A stretch of 18,320 bases of DNA from an uncultured Flavobacteriales bacterium. GTDB taxonomy: Bacteria; Bacteroidota; Bacteroidia; Palsa-965. The notes below the pieces were generated by a model. That model made no database searches, was not told the DNA's origin, and saw nothing but the letters and a program-made list of their open reading frames with translations. The first letter of the stretch is position 1. Each line of letters starts with the position of its first letter. The stretch covers positions 1-18,320 of the forward strand of contig CALJIF010000007.1 in the NCBI GenBank assembly GCA_937974275.1. Reading direction: 5' to 3'. Shown here piece after piece: positions 7,412 through 14,855 of this stretch. Made by a program: the position numbers and the translations under genes.

Positions 7412-8591
7412 CAAACATCCATAATGGAATTCGTCCGTTTGTTGCATATTCCGTATCATCCGGCACGACAAAACTATTCGATACATTTCTTAGTTGTTTC
7501 CCAATTTTATTATTACCTCCTATTTCCAATGTCCATTTTCCGTTCACCAAAAAATCCCCATACTCAGAAAATTCTAAATTGTTCTGAAAACTAACCTGAT
7601 TTGCAAAGAACGTTTCTCTCAGATTACCCTGATTAGCGTTGTGTGGAGCTAGGGCAAATTGAAAGTTGGTATTATCTAAGAGTACTTTGTCGGGTTTTTG
7701 CATTTTAGTTATTCCCTTGGCATCTTTATAGACGTTACGAATGATATGCGCTTCTTCTAAAAAGTTGAGATAAGCAATGAATGTATTGCGATTAATTCCC
7801 GTGCGTTCACTCAATTTGGTAACGTTTGGGATGAATGGTACTGATTCAGAGATAATTTGAAGGAGCTGCTTAAATTTTCTTGTGTAAGCCGGATCGGTGT
7901 GGCGCAAAAGAGGAAGCTCAACTTCTAATGTCATATTGATGATTTCTTCAAGCCTGCTATGATAAACTTCAACACCTTCTTTATAAAATGGGTAATAGCC
8001 CCATTTCAGATAATCATCGAAGTGCATTAACGGTTTTATTTTACGATTAACCATTCTTGAAATTGAATCGGCTTTGGCAATTAATTCGCTTAACGTGTAC
8101 ACGGGCAGTTCAATATCATGTTCCAGATGCAGATATTCGCGGTAGGACATACCTTGAATGTTATAGACTACAGCGCGCCTGCTCAAATCAGCACGAGCAT
8201 TCAATATTTCCAGTAATGATGATCCCGTAAATACAATTCTCAATTCCGAATAATCATCGTAGATGTTTTTGATCTCTTGTGACCAATTCGGGTATTTGTG
8301 TACTTCATCCAAAAAGAGGTAACGTCCACCACGTTTGACAAATTGATCCGCCAAATCGGTGAGTTTATTTTCAGCGAACCAAATATTATCTAAACTGGCA
8401 TACAATACTGTTTTGTTAAAGGGTAAATGCTGTTTGATGTACTGCAACAGTAAAGTCGTTTTTCCGACACCTCTTGGACCTCTGATTCCTATTAATCTGG
8501 AGTCCCATTTGATTTTAGTCATCGCACTTCTGATAAAATCCATAGATGTGGAATCTAGCTTTCTGCGAAATTTTTCTTCAAGAATGTCCAT
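7398..8591 (-). CDS. AAA-type ATPase with DUF4143-like C-terminal region (COG1373-like)
   Basis: The 397-residue protein has an N-terminal P-loop ATPase domain: Walker A GPRGVGKTT (38-46), Walker B RYLFLDE (90-96), a sensor-type IVFTGSS (119-125) and SRR (137-139). A lid region follows, including SYREYLHLE. Residues about 240-290 look like a winged helix (VTKLSERTGINRNTFIAYLNFLEE). The C-terminal part (325-397) matches the nuclease-like DUF4143 tail but has EIGGNNK where many relatives have an E-x-K motif. These ATPases are common in bacteria and archaea and their function is mostly unknown. The ATG at 8591 is preceded by three palindromic repeats and a -7 element, so expression is probably tightly controlled. 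The last codons repeat 14 bases of the same motif. It is convergent with the MFS gene. Confidence 0.92.
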   Translation of the reverse strand: MDILEEKFRRKLDSTSMDFIRSAMTKIKWDSRLIGIRGPRGVGKTTLLLQYIKQHLPFNKTVLYASLDNIWFAENKLTDLADQFVKRGGRYLFLDEVHKYPNWSQEIKNIYDDYSELRIVFTGSSLLEILNARADLSRRAVVYNIQGMSYREYLHLEHDIELPVYTLSELIAKADSISRMVNRKIKPLMHFDDYLKWGYYPFYKEGVEVYHSRLEEIINMTLEVELPLLRHTDPAYTRKFKQLLQIISESVPFIPNVTKLSERTGINRNTFIAYLNFLEEAHIIRNVYKDAKGITKMQKPDKVLLDNTNFQFALAPHNANQGNLRETFFANQVSFQNNLEFSEYGDFLVNGKWTLEIGGNNKIGKQLRNVSNSFVVPDDTEYATNGRIPLWMFGLLY

Positions 8592-8597
8592 AGTTAT

Positions 8598-8615
8598 AGC
8601 TTAGTGTAATAAGCA
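8598..8615. promoter_or_regulatory. operator-like palindrome 1 (start-proximal)
   Basis: AGCTTAGTGTAATAAGCA is an imperfect palindrome (6 of 8 arm positions pair, centre GT). It ends 7 bases from the ATPase ATG. It overlaps the edge of the -7 element and the expected transcription start, so a bound protein would block initiation. Confidence 0.65.
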
Positions 8616-8621
8616 AATATA
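8614..8621 (-). promoter_or_regulatory. predicted -7 element for the DUF4143 ATPase gene
   Basis: The minus strand reads TATATTTG, an exact match to the Bacteroidota TAnnTTTG consensus, 22 bases upstream of the ATG. No TTG -33 box is present at the usual distance; that position is occupied by palindrome 2 instead, which hints at activation or repression through the repeats. Confidence 0.5.
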
Positions 8622-8629
8622 TTAAAAAA

Positions 8630-8647
8630 TGCTTAATGTATTAAGCA
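8630..8647. promoter_or_regulatory. operator-like palindrome 2 (perfect)
   Basis: TGCTTAATGTATTAAGCA is a perfect palindrome with 8-bp arms around a central GT. It starts 32 bp from palindrome 1 and covers the region where the -33 promoter element would be. Confidence 0.7.
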
Positions 8648-8662
8648 GATAATAGAATAAAA

Positions 8663-8680
8663 TGCTTATTGTATTAAGCA
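8663..8680. promoter_or_regulatory. operator-like palindrome 3 (start-distal)
   Basis: TGCTTATTGTATTAAGCA has 7 of 8 arm positions paired. It starts 33 bp from palindrome 2, keeping about three helical turns between sites. The rest of the 8592-8713 gap is AT-rich sequence in which I see no gene. Confidence 0.65.
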
Positions 8681-8713
8681 GAGTGGAAATGATAAAGAAA
8701 GCGTTTGATTATG

Positions 8714-9607
8714 CTATCTACCCGCCACCCATTGTCCTCTAAATCCATCCACTCCGTAACGAAGTCCGGGTAAAGGAAATTTGGTGTAGCCGATCCATGC
8801 GGTAAGCGATTTCATGAATTTTGATTTCCACTTCACCGCGCGCAAATCAATATCCAGTGATAAATAATACTCCCTCGATCGGTTGAAAGAAATCAAATTG
8901 CCTTGCTCATTATACATTGGCGGATTGAAATGACCTCCGATCATGCCACGCGATCCGTAACCGAAACTGAGTTGTAACCATTCCGGCCACAACACATCTT
9001 CTTCAATAAATCGGGCAGGGGAGCAACTTAACCAATAGGTTTGACCGTTATAGTCTTTCAAAATTTGTTCGGGTAAAGTGCTGCCCAATAAAGCAGGGCG
9101 ATATTGTGCATAGCCGCCGGGTTGAAAAGAAAATTTCAGATGAACACGTTGTTCGTTCCACAGGATTTGTTGACTTACAAACAAGGCGCTTCCTGCAGTG
9201 TTCGCAGCCATGTCTCCCCATGAAAATCCCCAACCTGCAGAGCGCGCATCCATTAGTTCAATAACTGCAAGATATCCCCACCCTGTTAGTGTGCTGGTCC
9301 ACATTGATTTTTTTTCATTTAAACCGGTCCAGCGTAATGTATTGTAACCGATGCGTGCTATCTGGTAAGTAGTAAAGCTATGCCCGATTTTATCCATCTG
9401 ATTCCACTCGGCATTGTCATTGAAGAAGTGAAACGGCTGTGAAGGATAATCTTTGTACCACTGTGTCCACAAATACGTCAGACTGCCCGCCGCAACAACA
9501 CCGGCTCCTGCGCCAACCAAAATAACTCGTGGTTTACGGATGCTGTCTTGCTGTGCACTGATGAAGTGACTGAGAAACAACAACAGTAAGACGCATTTAT
9601 TTTTCAT
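8714..9607 (-). CDS. DUF2279-family envelope protein
   Basis: The 297-residue protein has a signal peptide (MKNKCVLLLLFLSHFISAQQ) and a hydrophobic Gly/Ala segment at about 28-46. The DUF2279 core follows: DKIGHSFTTYQIARIG (72-87), a helix with GWGYLAVIELMDARSAGWGFSWGD (109-132, of which the acidic E117 and D120 stand out) and AANTAGSALF. The second half, about 155-297, is rich in aromatic residues with alternating polarity (LQLSFGYGSRGMIGG, YYLSLDIDLRA), so it may be a small outer-membrane barrel or beta sheet. The molecular function of the family is not known to me. It is the last gene of a same-strand run with the alpha/beta hydrolase (45-base gap) and the TonB-dependent receptor, which suggests an envelope role. 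Confidence 0.85.
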   Translation of the reverse strand: MKNKCVLLLLFLSHFISAQQDSIRKPRVILVGAGAGVVAAGSLTYLWTQWYKDYPSQPFHFFNDNAEWNQMDKIGHSFTTYQIARIGYNTLRWTGLNEKKSMWTSTLTGWGYLAVIELMDARSAGWGFSWGDMAANTAGSALFVSQQILWNEQRVHLKFSFQPGGYAQYRPALLGSTLPEQILKDYNGQTYWLSCSPARFIEEDVLWPEWLQLSFGYGSRGMIGGHFNPPMYNEQGNLISFNRSREYYLSLDIDLRAVKWKSKFMKSLTAWIGYTKFPLPGLRYGVDGFRGQWVAGR

Positions 9608-9652
9608 GACATTGTTACACGGCTACTATTTTGTTCATAGCTGTTTGCAGCA

Positions 9653-10624
9653 TTAAGGTACAAATACCTTGTTGATGAAATTTACAACAGCGGCATTATA
9701 AACTTCAGGATGAGTTTCCATCGGACAATGCCCGGCTCCTTCTACAACCACAAAATCATCAATCACATGTTGACGAGCAAATTTTTTTCCGCTTTCAATC
9801 GGAATCCAAACATCTTTATCGCCCCATACCACCAGCAAAGGCATGTTGAGACGACGATCGTCAGGCGTTGGTCCGTGTTGATCGGCACCCATTTCTAAAA
9901 TCGCTGCAGCAGATTGACGTGTACGAAAAGGAGCGAGGTAGCCTTCCACCGCCAATGAATCTGCGGGTTGTGCGTATGCACTGGTCAACAATTCTTTAAA
10001 CGATTCATGATCTACATATCCGTATTTGCCGACAATTTCTACCCAACGTTTTACATAAGACGAAGTAATAACAGCGCCTGAAATTTTCTTACCGACCGAC
10101 TTTTTATTGTCGATACTAAAGTACACGCCATCTGTAAATACAACACCCGCAGTTCGGCTTGGTCGTGAAGCGCCCATTGCACCAACAACGCTTCCTCCCA
10201 TACTGTGCCCGATGAGTACCCATCGTTTTCCTTGAAGTGTATCGCACAGCTGCCAAAACAAAGATGCTTTGGAGGTTACATCATGTTGAACGCCTGCGCT
10301 TTTATCACTGTATCCGAACGCCGGCATGTCAACTGCTACAACATGGTAACCGGATTTTATCAACGTATCCACGTTGTTTCTCCAGCAGAAGGTATTACCG
10401 CTAAACCCGTGTACGAATAGAACATTTCCTTTTGCTGATCCCGAATTCCATTCACGGTAGTGAAGTTTCGTATCGTTCAATGTGATGAATCGGCTCTCCG
10501 GAAATGGTTTAAAGTCAGACGCAGGTTGGTACTGATTGATCGGAATCAAGTAAGGAACAACCAGCAACAATGCGACAACATAAAACATTTTACTGCGGAT
10601 AAGGGAATGCAACCATTTTTTCAC
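9653..10624 (-). CDS. membrane-anchored or exported alpha/beta hydrolase
   Basis: The 323-residue protein is an alpha/beta-fold hydrolase. It has the oxyanion HG (VHGFSGN, 71-77), the nucleophile elbow GHSMGG with Ser141, an acidic residue in VVWGDKDVW (Asp269) and catalytic His299 in GAGHCPMETHPE, so the triad appears complete. A hydrophobic segment at residues 14-29 after a basic start suggests an N-terminal anchor or uncleaved signal, placing the enzyme in the periplasm. Likely substrates are esters or similar compounds, but the specificity is unknown. The start is GTG at 10624: it sits 25 bases after the TonB-dependent receptor stop, and the next Met would remove part of the anchor. Close spacing suggests co-transcription with the receptor and with the DUF2279 gene. 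Confidence 0.93.
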   Translation of the reverse strand: MKKWLHSLIRSKMFYVVALLLVVPYLIPINQYQPASDFKPFPESRFITLNDTKLHYREWNSGSAKGNVLFVHGFSGNTFCWRNNVDTLIKSGYHVVAVDMPAFGYSDKSAGVQHDVTSKASLFWQLCDTLQGKRWVLIGHSMGGSVVGAMGASRPSRTAGVVFTDGVYFSIDNKKSVGKKISGAVITSSYVKRWVEIVGKYGYVDHESFKELLTSAYAQPADSLAVEGYLAPFRTRQSAAAILEMGADQHGPTPDDRRLNMPLLVVWGDKDVWIPIESGKKFARQHVIDDFVVVEGAGHCPMETHPEVYNAAVVNFINKVFVP

Positions 10625-10649
10625 CCGGTAAAATTACAACACAGATACA

Positions 10650-13046
10650 TTAGAACTCCAGAATAATTCCCAACGTTGGTAAAACCGTTCCCGATGTGTT
10701 CGGTAGTTCTTTTAATAAGTACGCGTTCGGATTATTCGGATCAGTTACCGGATTACCATTGGCATCGCGTACGACAGTAATGTTCGGTTGTAACTCCAAC
10801 TGTTTGTTATAGATATTTTGTACATCGAAATACAGATTCAGTGAGAATTTTTTCAAGAACCATTTTTTATCTACACGCATATCCAGTTGGTGAATAGGAG
10901 CGAAGCGCAATGAATTAATTTGATTGTAGTCCAGAATTCCGCGTCCTGCAACATTCCAAACCGACTGTTGAGCTGTTAAAGCCAGGTTGTACGGTGTGTA
11001 AGGAGTTCCTCCCTGGAAACGCCAGCGCGCGCCCAATTCCCAGCCTTTCTTGAACTTCTTTCCGGCTGTTAAAGAAACAATATGACCGTTATCCCAGGCA
11101 CTTGGTGCGTATTCATCAAACTTCGTTTTGAATTCGCTGCGCACTAGCGTATAGGCTAAGATCCCATAAAATCCTTTGTACAGTTTTTGTTGAATCAAGA
11201 ACTCAGCACCAAATGCACGCCCTGTTGAGTTGGAGACAATAGCATCGTTACCGATTACACCAAAATCCGCACCCAAATTGGCCAGCGAAATACTATCGTT
11301 TAATAAGAACGGATAGTTGTTGTACATTTTGTAGAAGCCTTCCGCAGTGATTCGTGCATTTTCCCAAGGAATCCATTCAACACCTGCAACAATATGATCT
11401 GCGCGAATGAAGGTTACTCCATTAGCTTTATTTGCAAGCATATTCAAACTGTCACGATAACCTAATACCGTATATGAAGGCAATTGATAATAGCGGCCCA
11501 CATTGAAATTGATTGCCCATTTTTCGTTAAGGGCGTACGATGCAGAGAACCGCGGTGAAAATTGTTCCAACGGATTACTCATGGCGGAAGAGTAGTCGCT
11601 ACCGTCCATGCGCACACCAAACGATAAAGTCAGTCGTTCCTGCGCTAACACTTTGCTTACTTGTCCGAAGGCTCCGTATTTCCAAAGGAATAACTTGGAA
11701 CTAAAGTCAATAGTGGTTACTCCGGAAGGAACGACAATTTTTTGATACGTATCACTGGTATAACGCACGTATTCTGCGCCTGCACCATAGGTAAATTTCC
11801 ATCCGTTGGAATAGATGTAGTGTTCAAAGCGAAACTTGTTTTCACTTTCCTGAGACAAATAATCCTGCAATAAATTGTTTGGTGAACTTTCGTCGTTTTG
11901 GAAATATTTAACCGTTGAATTGTTGAGCATATTACGACTCAGCACGAAGAGCAACGAGCCATTGTTCGTGAAGTGACGGTATGTACTACCAATGGTATAA
12001 TTCCATTGCTGATTCACGGGAAGTACATTTAATAAATACTGTTGCTCTTCTGTTTCATTCGCTTCTTTATTTAATTCAAACTGATCGATTGCACCCAAAC
12101 CTATGAATGTCAATTCACCCTTGTCCCCGATTTTAGTTTTCGTTTTGAACTGAAAGTCGTTGTATATAGGGAGGAAAGGCAGTTGCAAGGCCTGAAACAA
12201 GAACTGCAAGTACGAACGACGTGCAGAAAAAATGAATGAGGTGTTTTTACCCAAAGGACCGTCGAACGTTAAGCCGAAATCCGATGCACCTACCGTGAAG
12301 CTGGTCACCAAACGATCAGGATTACCTTCCTTCATTTTAAACTCAAACACAGAGCTCAGCGAGTTTCCTCGTGTTGCAGGAAATGCACCGCTGTAAAAGT
12401 CCACTTCGCGAATGAAGTTTACATTGATCATTCCAACAGGACCACCGGAAGAACCTTGAGTGGCAAAGTGGTTGATATTGGGAACTTCGACACCATCCAA
12501 AAAGAAACGGTTTTCGTTGGGTGCACCACCGCGAATGATAATATCGTTGCGAAATGAAACCGAAGAAGCAACACCGGGCAAACTCTGAATGGCTTTGGAA
12601 ATATCGCGGTTACCTCCGGGATTACGTTCAATTTCGGCAACACCGATGGTTCGGACAGAAACGGGACTTTCTGCAGTTTTGATGAACGGGTTAGCACGAA
12701 TTACCACTGTATCTGCAGTTTTACTGTCTGATTCCAGAGCGAAATTCACTTCAGAAGGACGAACACTGTTTACCATGATTTCGTATTTCACCAACTTTTT
12801 ATAGCCGGTAAGTGAAGCTTGAACATTGTAGGTTCCTCCCGGAACATTGTTAATCACAAAGTTGCCCTCCAGGTCGGTGGTTCCGCCAAGACTTGTTCCC
12901 TGAACAAAAATTACTGCGAATGGTAAAGCTTCGTTTGTAACAGCGTCGGTTACTTTTCCTTTAATGACACCTGTTGTGGACTGCGCATGAGATTGATAAG
13001 CGAGTACTACAAGAATCAGTAAGCTGTAAAATCGTAATCTAAACAT
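10650..13046 (-). CDS. TonB-dependent outer-membrane receptor with carboxypeptidase-like N-terminal domain
   Basis: The 798-residue protein has a signal peptide (about 1-21, ending QSHAQ). A carboxypeptidase-regulatory-like beta sandwich follows at about 25-105 (GVIKGKVTDAVTNEALPFA, GGTTDLEGNFVINNVPGGTY). A possible TonB box (ADTVVIRA, 111-118) precedes the plug domain at about 120-230, with DISKAIQSLPGVASSVSF, IIIRGGAPNENRFFLDGVEV and the FYSGAFPATRG stretch. The remainder is a 22-strand-type barrel ending in a C-terminal aromatic residue (TLGIILEF). Such receptors import large or scarce ligands using TonB energy. No SusD partner is encoded nearby, so it is not a standard glycan-utilisation pair; the ligand is unknown. 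The following alpha/beta hydrolase, 25 bases away, may process the imported compound. It is divergent from the second MFS gene across a 140-bp gap. Confidence 0.95.
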   Translation of the reverse strand: MFRLRFYSLLILVVLAYQSHAQSTTGVIKGKVTDAVTNEALPFAVIFVQGTSLGGTTDLEGNFVINNVPGGTYNVQASLTGYKKLVKYEIMVNSVRPSEVNFALESDSKTADTVVIRANPFIKTAESPVSVRTIGVAEIERNPGGNRDISKAIQSLPGVASSVSFRNDIIIRGGAPNENRFFLDGVEVPNINHFATQGSSGGPVGMINVNFIREVDFYSGAFPATRGNSLSSVFEFKMKEGNPDRLVTSFTVGASDFGLTFDGPLGKNTSFIFSARRSYLQFLFQALQLPFLPIYNDFQFKTKTKIGDKGELTFIGLGAIDQFELNKEANETEEQQYLLNVLPVNQQWNYTIGSTYRHFTNNGSLLFVLSRNMLNNSTVKYFQNDESSPNNLLQDYLSQESENKFRFEHYIYSNGWKFTYGAGAEYVRYTSDTYQKIVVPSGVTTIDFSSKLFLWKYGAFGQVSKVLAQERLTLSFGVRMDGSDYSSAMSNPLEQFSPRFSASYALNEKWAINFNVGRYYQLPSYTVLGYRDSLNMLANKANGVTFIRADHIVAGVEWIPWENARITAEGFYKMYNNYPFLLNDSISLANLGADFGVIGNDAIVSNSTGRAFGAEFLIQQKLYKGFYGILAYTLVRSEFKTKFDEYAPSAWDNGHIVSLTAGKKFKKGWELGARWRFQGGTPYTPYNLALTAQQSVWNVAGRGILDYNQINSLRFAPIHQLDMRVDKKWFLKKFSLNLYFDVQNIYNKQLELQPNITVVRDANGNPVTDPNNPNAYLLKELPNTSGTVLPTLGIILEF

Positions 13047-13186
13047 AGGAGGATATAGTTTGGATCGTTATAACAATCGGGCAGTAAAAAGGTTCGAATT
13101 TACTACAACGTATCGTTGACTTCCGATGTCATCTAATAAAAGTCAATTTATGCGTAATTTACCACTCCAATCTAATTTGAAAAGTT

Positions 13187-14467
13187 GTGAGTGTTCTTCT
13201 TGAACTTAAGGATAAAAAGGTAGGCATGCTCGTCCTCGTTGCAGCGCTGGGCTACTTTGTGGATATCTATGATCTTGTGCTATTCGGTATGGAACGTGTT
13301 TCCAGTCTGAATGATATTTTAAGCACCGGTTTATCACCTGCGGTAAAGAGCACACCGGCTTTTAAGGCGTTGGTTAAGGACACGGGTATTATGCTCTTTA
13401 ACTGGCAAATGTTCGGGATGCTGGTTGGTGGTATCGCATGGGGAATAATCGGAGATAAAAAGGGGCGATTATCGGTGTTGTTCGGTTCGATTATTACGTA
13501 TTCGTTAGCCAATATTTTTAACGGAATGGTTACCGATACCGACACGTATGCGGTGCTGCGTTTTGTTTCGGGATTTGGATTAGCGGGGGAATTAGGTGCG
13601 GGAATTACGTTAGTGGCCGAAAGCATGTCGAAGGAAAATAGAGGTTGGGGAGCAATGATTGTTGCTGCTGTAGGACTTTTTGGTGCTGTAGTAGCCGGAG
13701 TGGTGAATATGGCCTTAGATGACTGGCGCATGTCGTACTATATTGGCGGTGGATTAGGAATGCTCTTGTTGTTGTTACGTATCGGCGTATATGAATCGGG
13801 CATGTTTGCTACTATTAAAGAAAGTAATGTTAAACGCGGCGATTTTTTTATGCTGCTCTCTTCATGGAAGAATTTGGGGAAATACCTGAATGTGATTTTA
13901 ATCGCATTACCGGTGTGGTACGTGATGGGAATCTTGATTACGCTAAGTCCTGAGGTTGGCGCAGATTTAAGTCCTGCATTAAAAGCAACACCACCTGATG
14001 CCAAACTGGCTATTACGTTAGCGTATTGTGGCATTACAATTGGTGATATTGCCAGCGGTTGGTTGAGTCAACATTTGAAAAGCAGAAAACGAGCACTATT
14101 CTGGTTTCTAGCTTTGGCAGTCGTTTGTTGTATCGCGTATTTCTTATTTGCAGGAATGTCGTTGACTGTCTTTTATACCATTGTTGTTATTACCGGATTT
14201 GCAACAGGGTATTGGGCTGTATTTATGTCTAGTGCGGCAGAATTATTCGGCACGAATATTCGCGCAACAGTTACCACAACAGCTCCCAATTTTGTTCGCG
14301 GAGGCGCAATATTATTGACTTCCGGATTTTTGTTTTTCAGCAAATCGATTGGTTTAGGAAATGTGACCGGCGCGATCATTATGGGAATCATCACATTTGC
14401 AATAGGCTTTATAGCACTTTGGCGTTTGGAAGAAACCTACGGCAAGGATTTGAATTACGTTGAATAA
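13187..14467 (+). CDS. MFS transporter, metabolite:H+ symporter-like
   Basis: The 426-residue protein is a twelve-helix MFS permease. Helix 1 carries LGYFVDIYDLVLFGM (21-35) with acidic residues D26 and D29, a pattern common in metabolite:proton symporters. The motif A loop between helices 2 and 3 is well kept (GIIGDKKGRLSVLFGS, 86-101). Helix 4 contains GFGLAGELGAGITLV, and the equivalent cytoplasmic loop of the second half has WLSQHLKSRKRALFW. The substrate is unknown; organic acids or sugars would fit. The start is GTG at 13187: an in-frame stop lies just upstream, and the next ATG at 13226 would cut into helix 1. The CoA-binding protein gene follows after 10 bases, so the two form a likely operon. 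Confidence 0.9.
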   Translation: MSVLLELKDKKVGMLVLVAALGYFVDIYDLVLFGMERVSSLNDILSTGLSPAVKSTPAFKALVKDTGIMLFNWQMFGMLVGGIAWGIIGDKKGRLSVLFGSIITYSLANIFNGMVTDTDTYAVLRFVSGFGLAGELGAGITLVAESMSKENRGWGAMIVAAVGLFGAVVAGVVNMALDDWRMSYYIGGGLGMLLLLLRIGVYESGMFATIKESNVKRGDFFMLLSSWKNLGKYLNVILIALPVWYVMGILITLSPEVGADLSPALKATPPDAKLAITLAYCGITIGDIASGWLSQHLKSRKRALFWFLALAVVCCIAYFLFAGMSLTVFYTIVVITGFATGYWAVFMSSAAELFGTNIRATVTTTAPNFVRGGAILLTSGFLFFSKSIGLGNVTGAIIMGIITFAIGFIALWRLEETYGKDLNYVE

Positions 14468-14477
14468 TTGGTGAATA

Positions 14478-14837
14478 ATGAAGAAAACAGTTGTAATTGG
14501 AGCAAGTGATAATCCGGAGCGATACAGCTATCGTGCAGTGCGGATGTTAAAACAACATGGACATCCGGTTGTAGCAGTTGGATTGCGCAAAGGAGAAATT
14601 GATGGCGTAACGATTCAAACCACGCAGGAACCAATTACCGATGTAGATACAGTTACGTTGTACGTTGGTCCTCAAAATCAGGAGTCGTGGTTGAATTATA
14701 TTGCGGAGTTAAAACCAAAACGTGTAATCATGAATCCGGGAACGGAGAATGAGCAACTGCATGACTTTCTGATTCAACATCATATTGAGCCTGTTGAAGC
14801 TTGCACATTAGTTATGTTGTCGGTAGGAAACTACTAA
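14478..14837 (+). CDS. CoA-binding protein (CoA_binding_2, YccU-like)
   Basis: The 119-residue protein is a single Rossmann-type CoA-binding domain. The N-terminal TVVIGASDNPERYSYRAVRML matches the nucleotide-binding turn of the family; it is followed by HPVVAVGLRKGEIDGV, the DTVTLYVGPQNQ strand and the conserved VIMNPGTENEQL (about 75-94), then EACTLVML near the end. Members bind CoA-like cofactors, but their physiological role is mostly undefined. It starts 10 bases after the MFS stop, with an ATG in good context, so it is probably translated from the same message. Its stop is 18 bases from the stop of the convergent aminotransferase gene. Length is normal for the family. Confidence 0.93.
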   Translation: MKKTVVIGASDNPERYSYRAVRMLKQHGHPVVAVGLRKGEIDGVTIQTTQEPITDVDTVTLYVGPQNQESWLNYIAELKPKRVIMNPGTENEQLHDFLIQHHIEPVEACTLVMLSVGNY

Positions 14838-14855
14838 AGTATTCTTCCGCTGCTT

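Noticed and set aside
13047..13054. AGGAGGAT on the plus strand, resembling a strong ribosome binding site
   Set aside because: No plus-strand start follows at a usable distance; the next plus gene starts 130 bases later, so it is fortuitous.
13267..13731. A 154-codon open frame on the minus strand inside the second MFS gene
   Set aside because: It is an antisense shadow of a clear twelve-helix transporter, with low-complexity Pro/Ser/Thr-rich composition and no domain.
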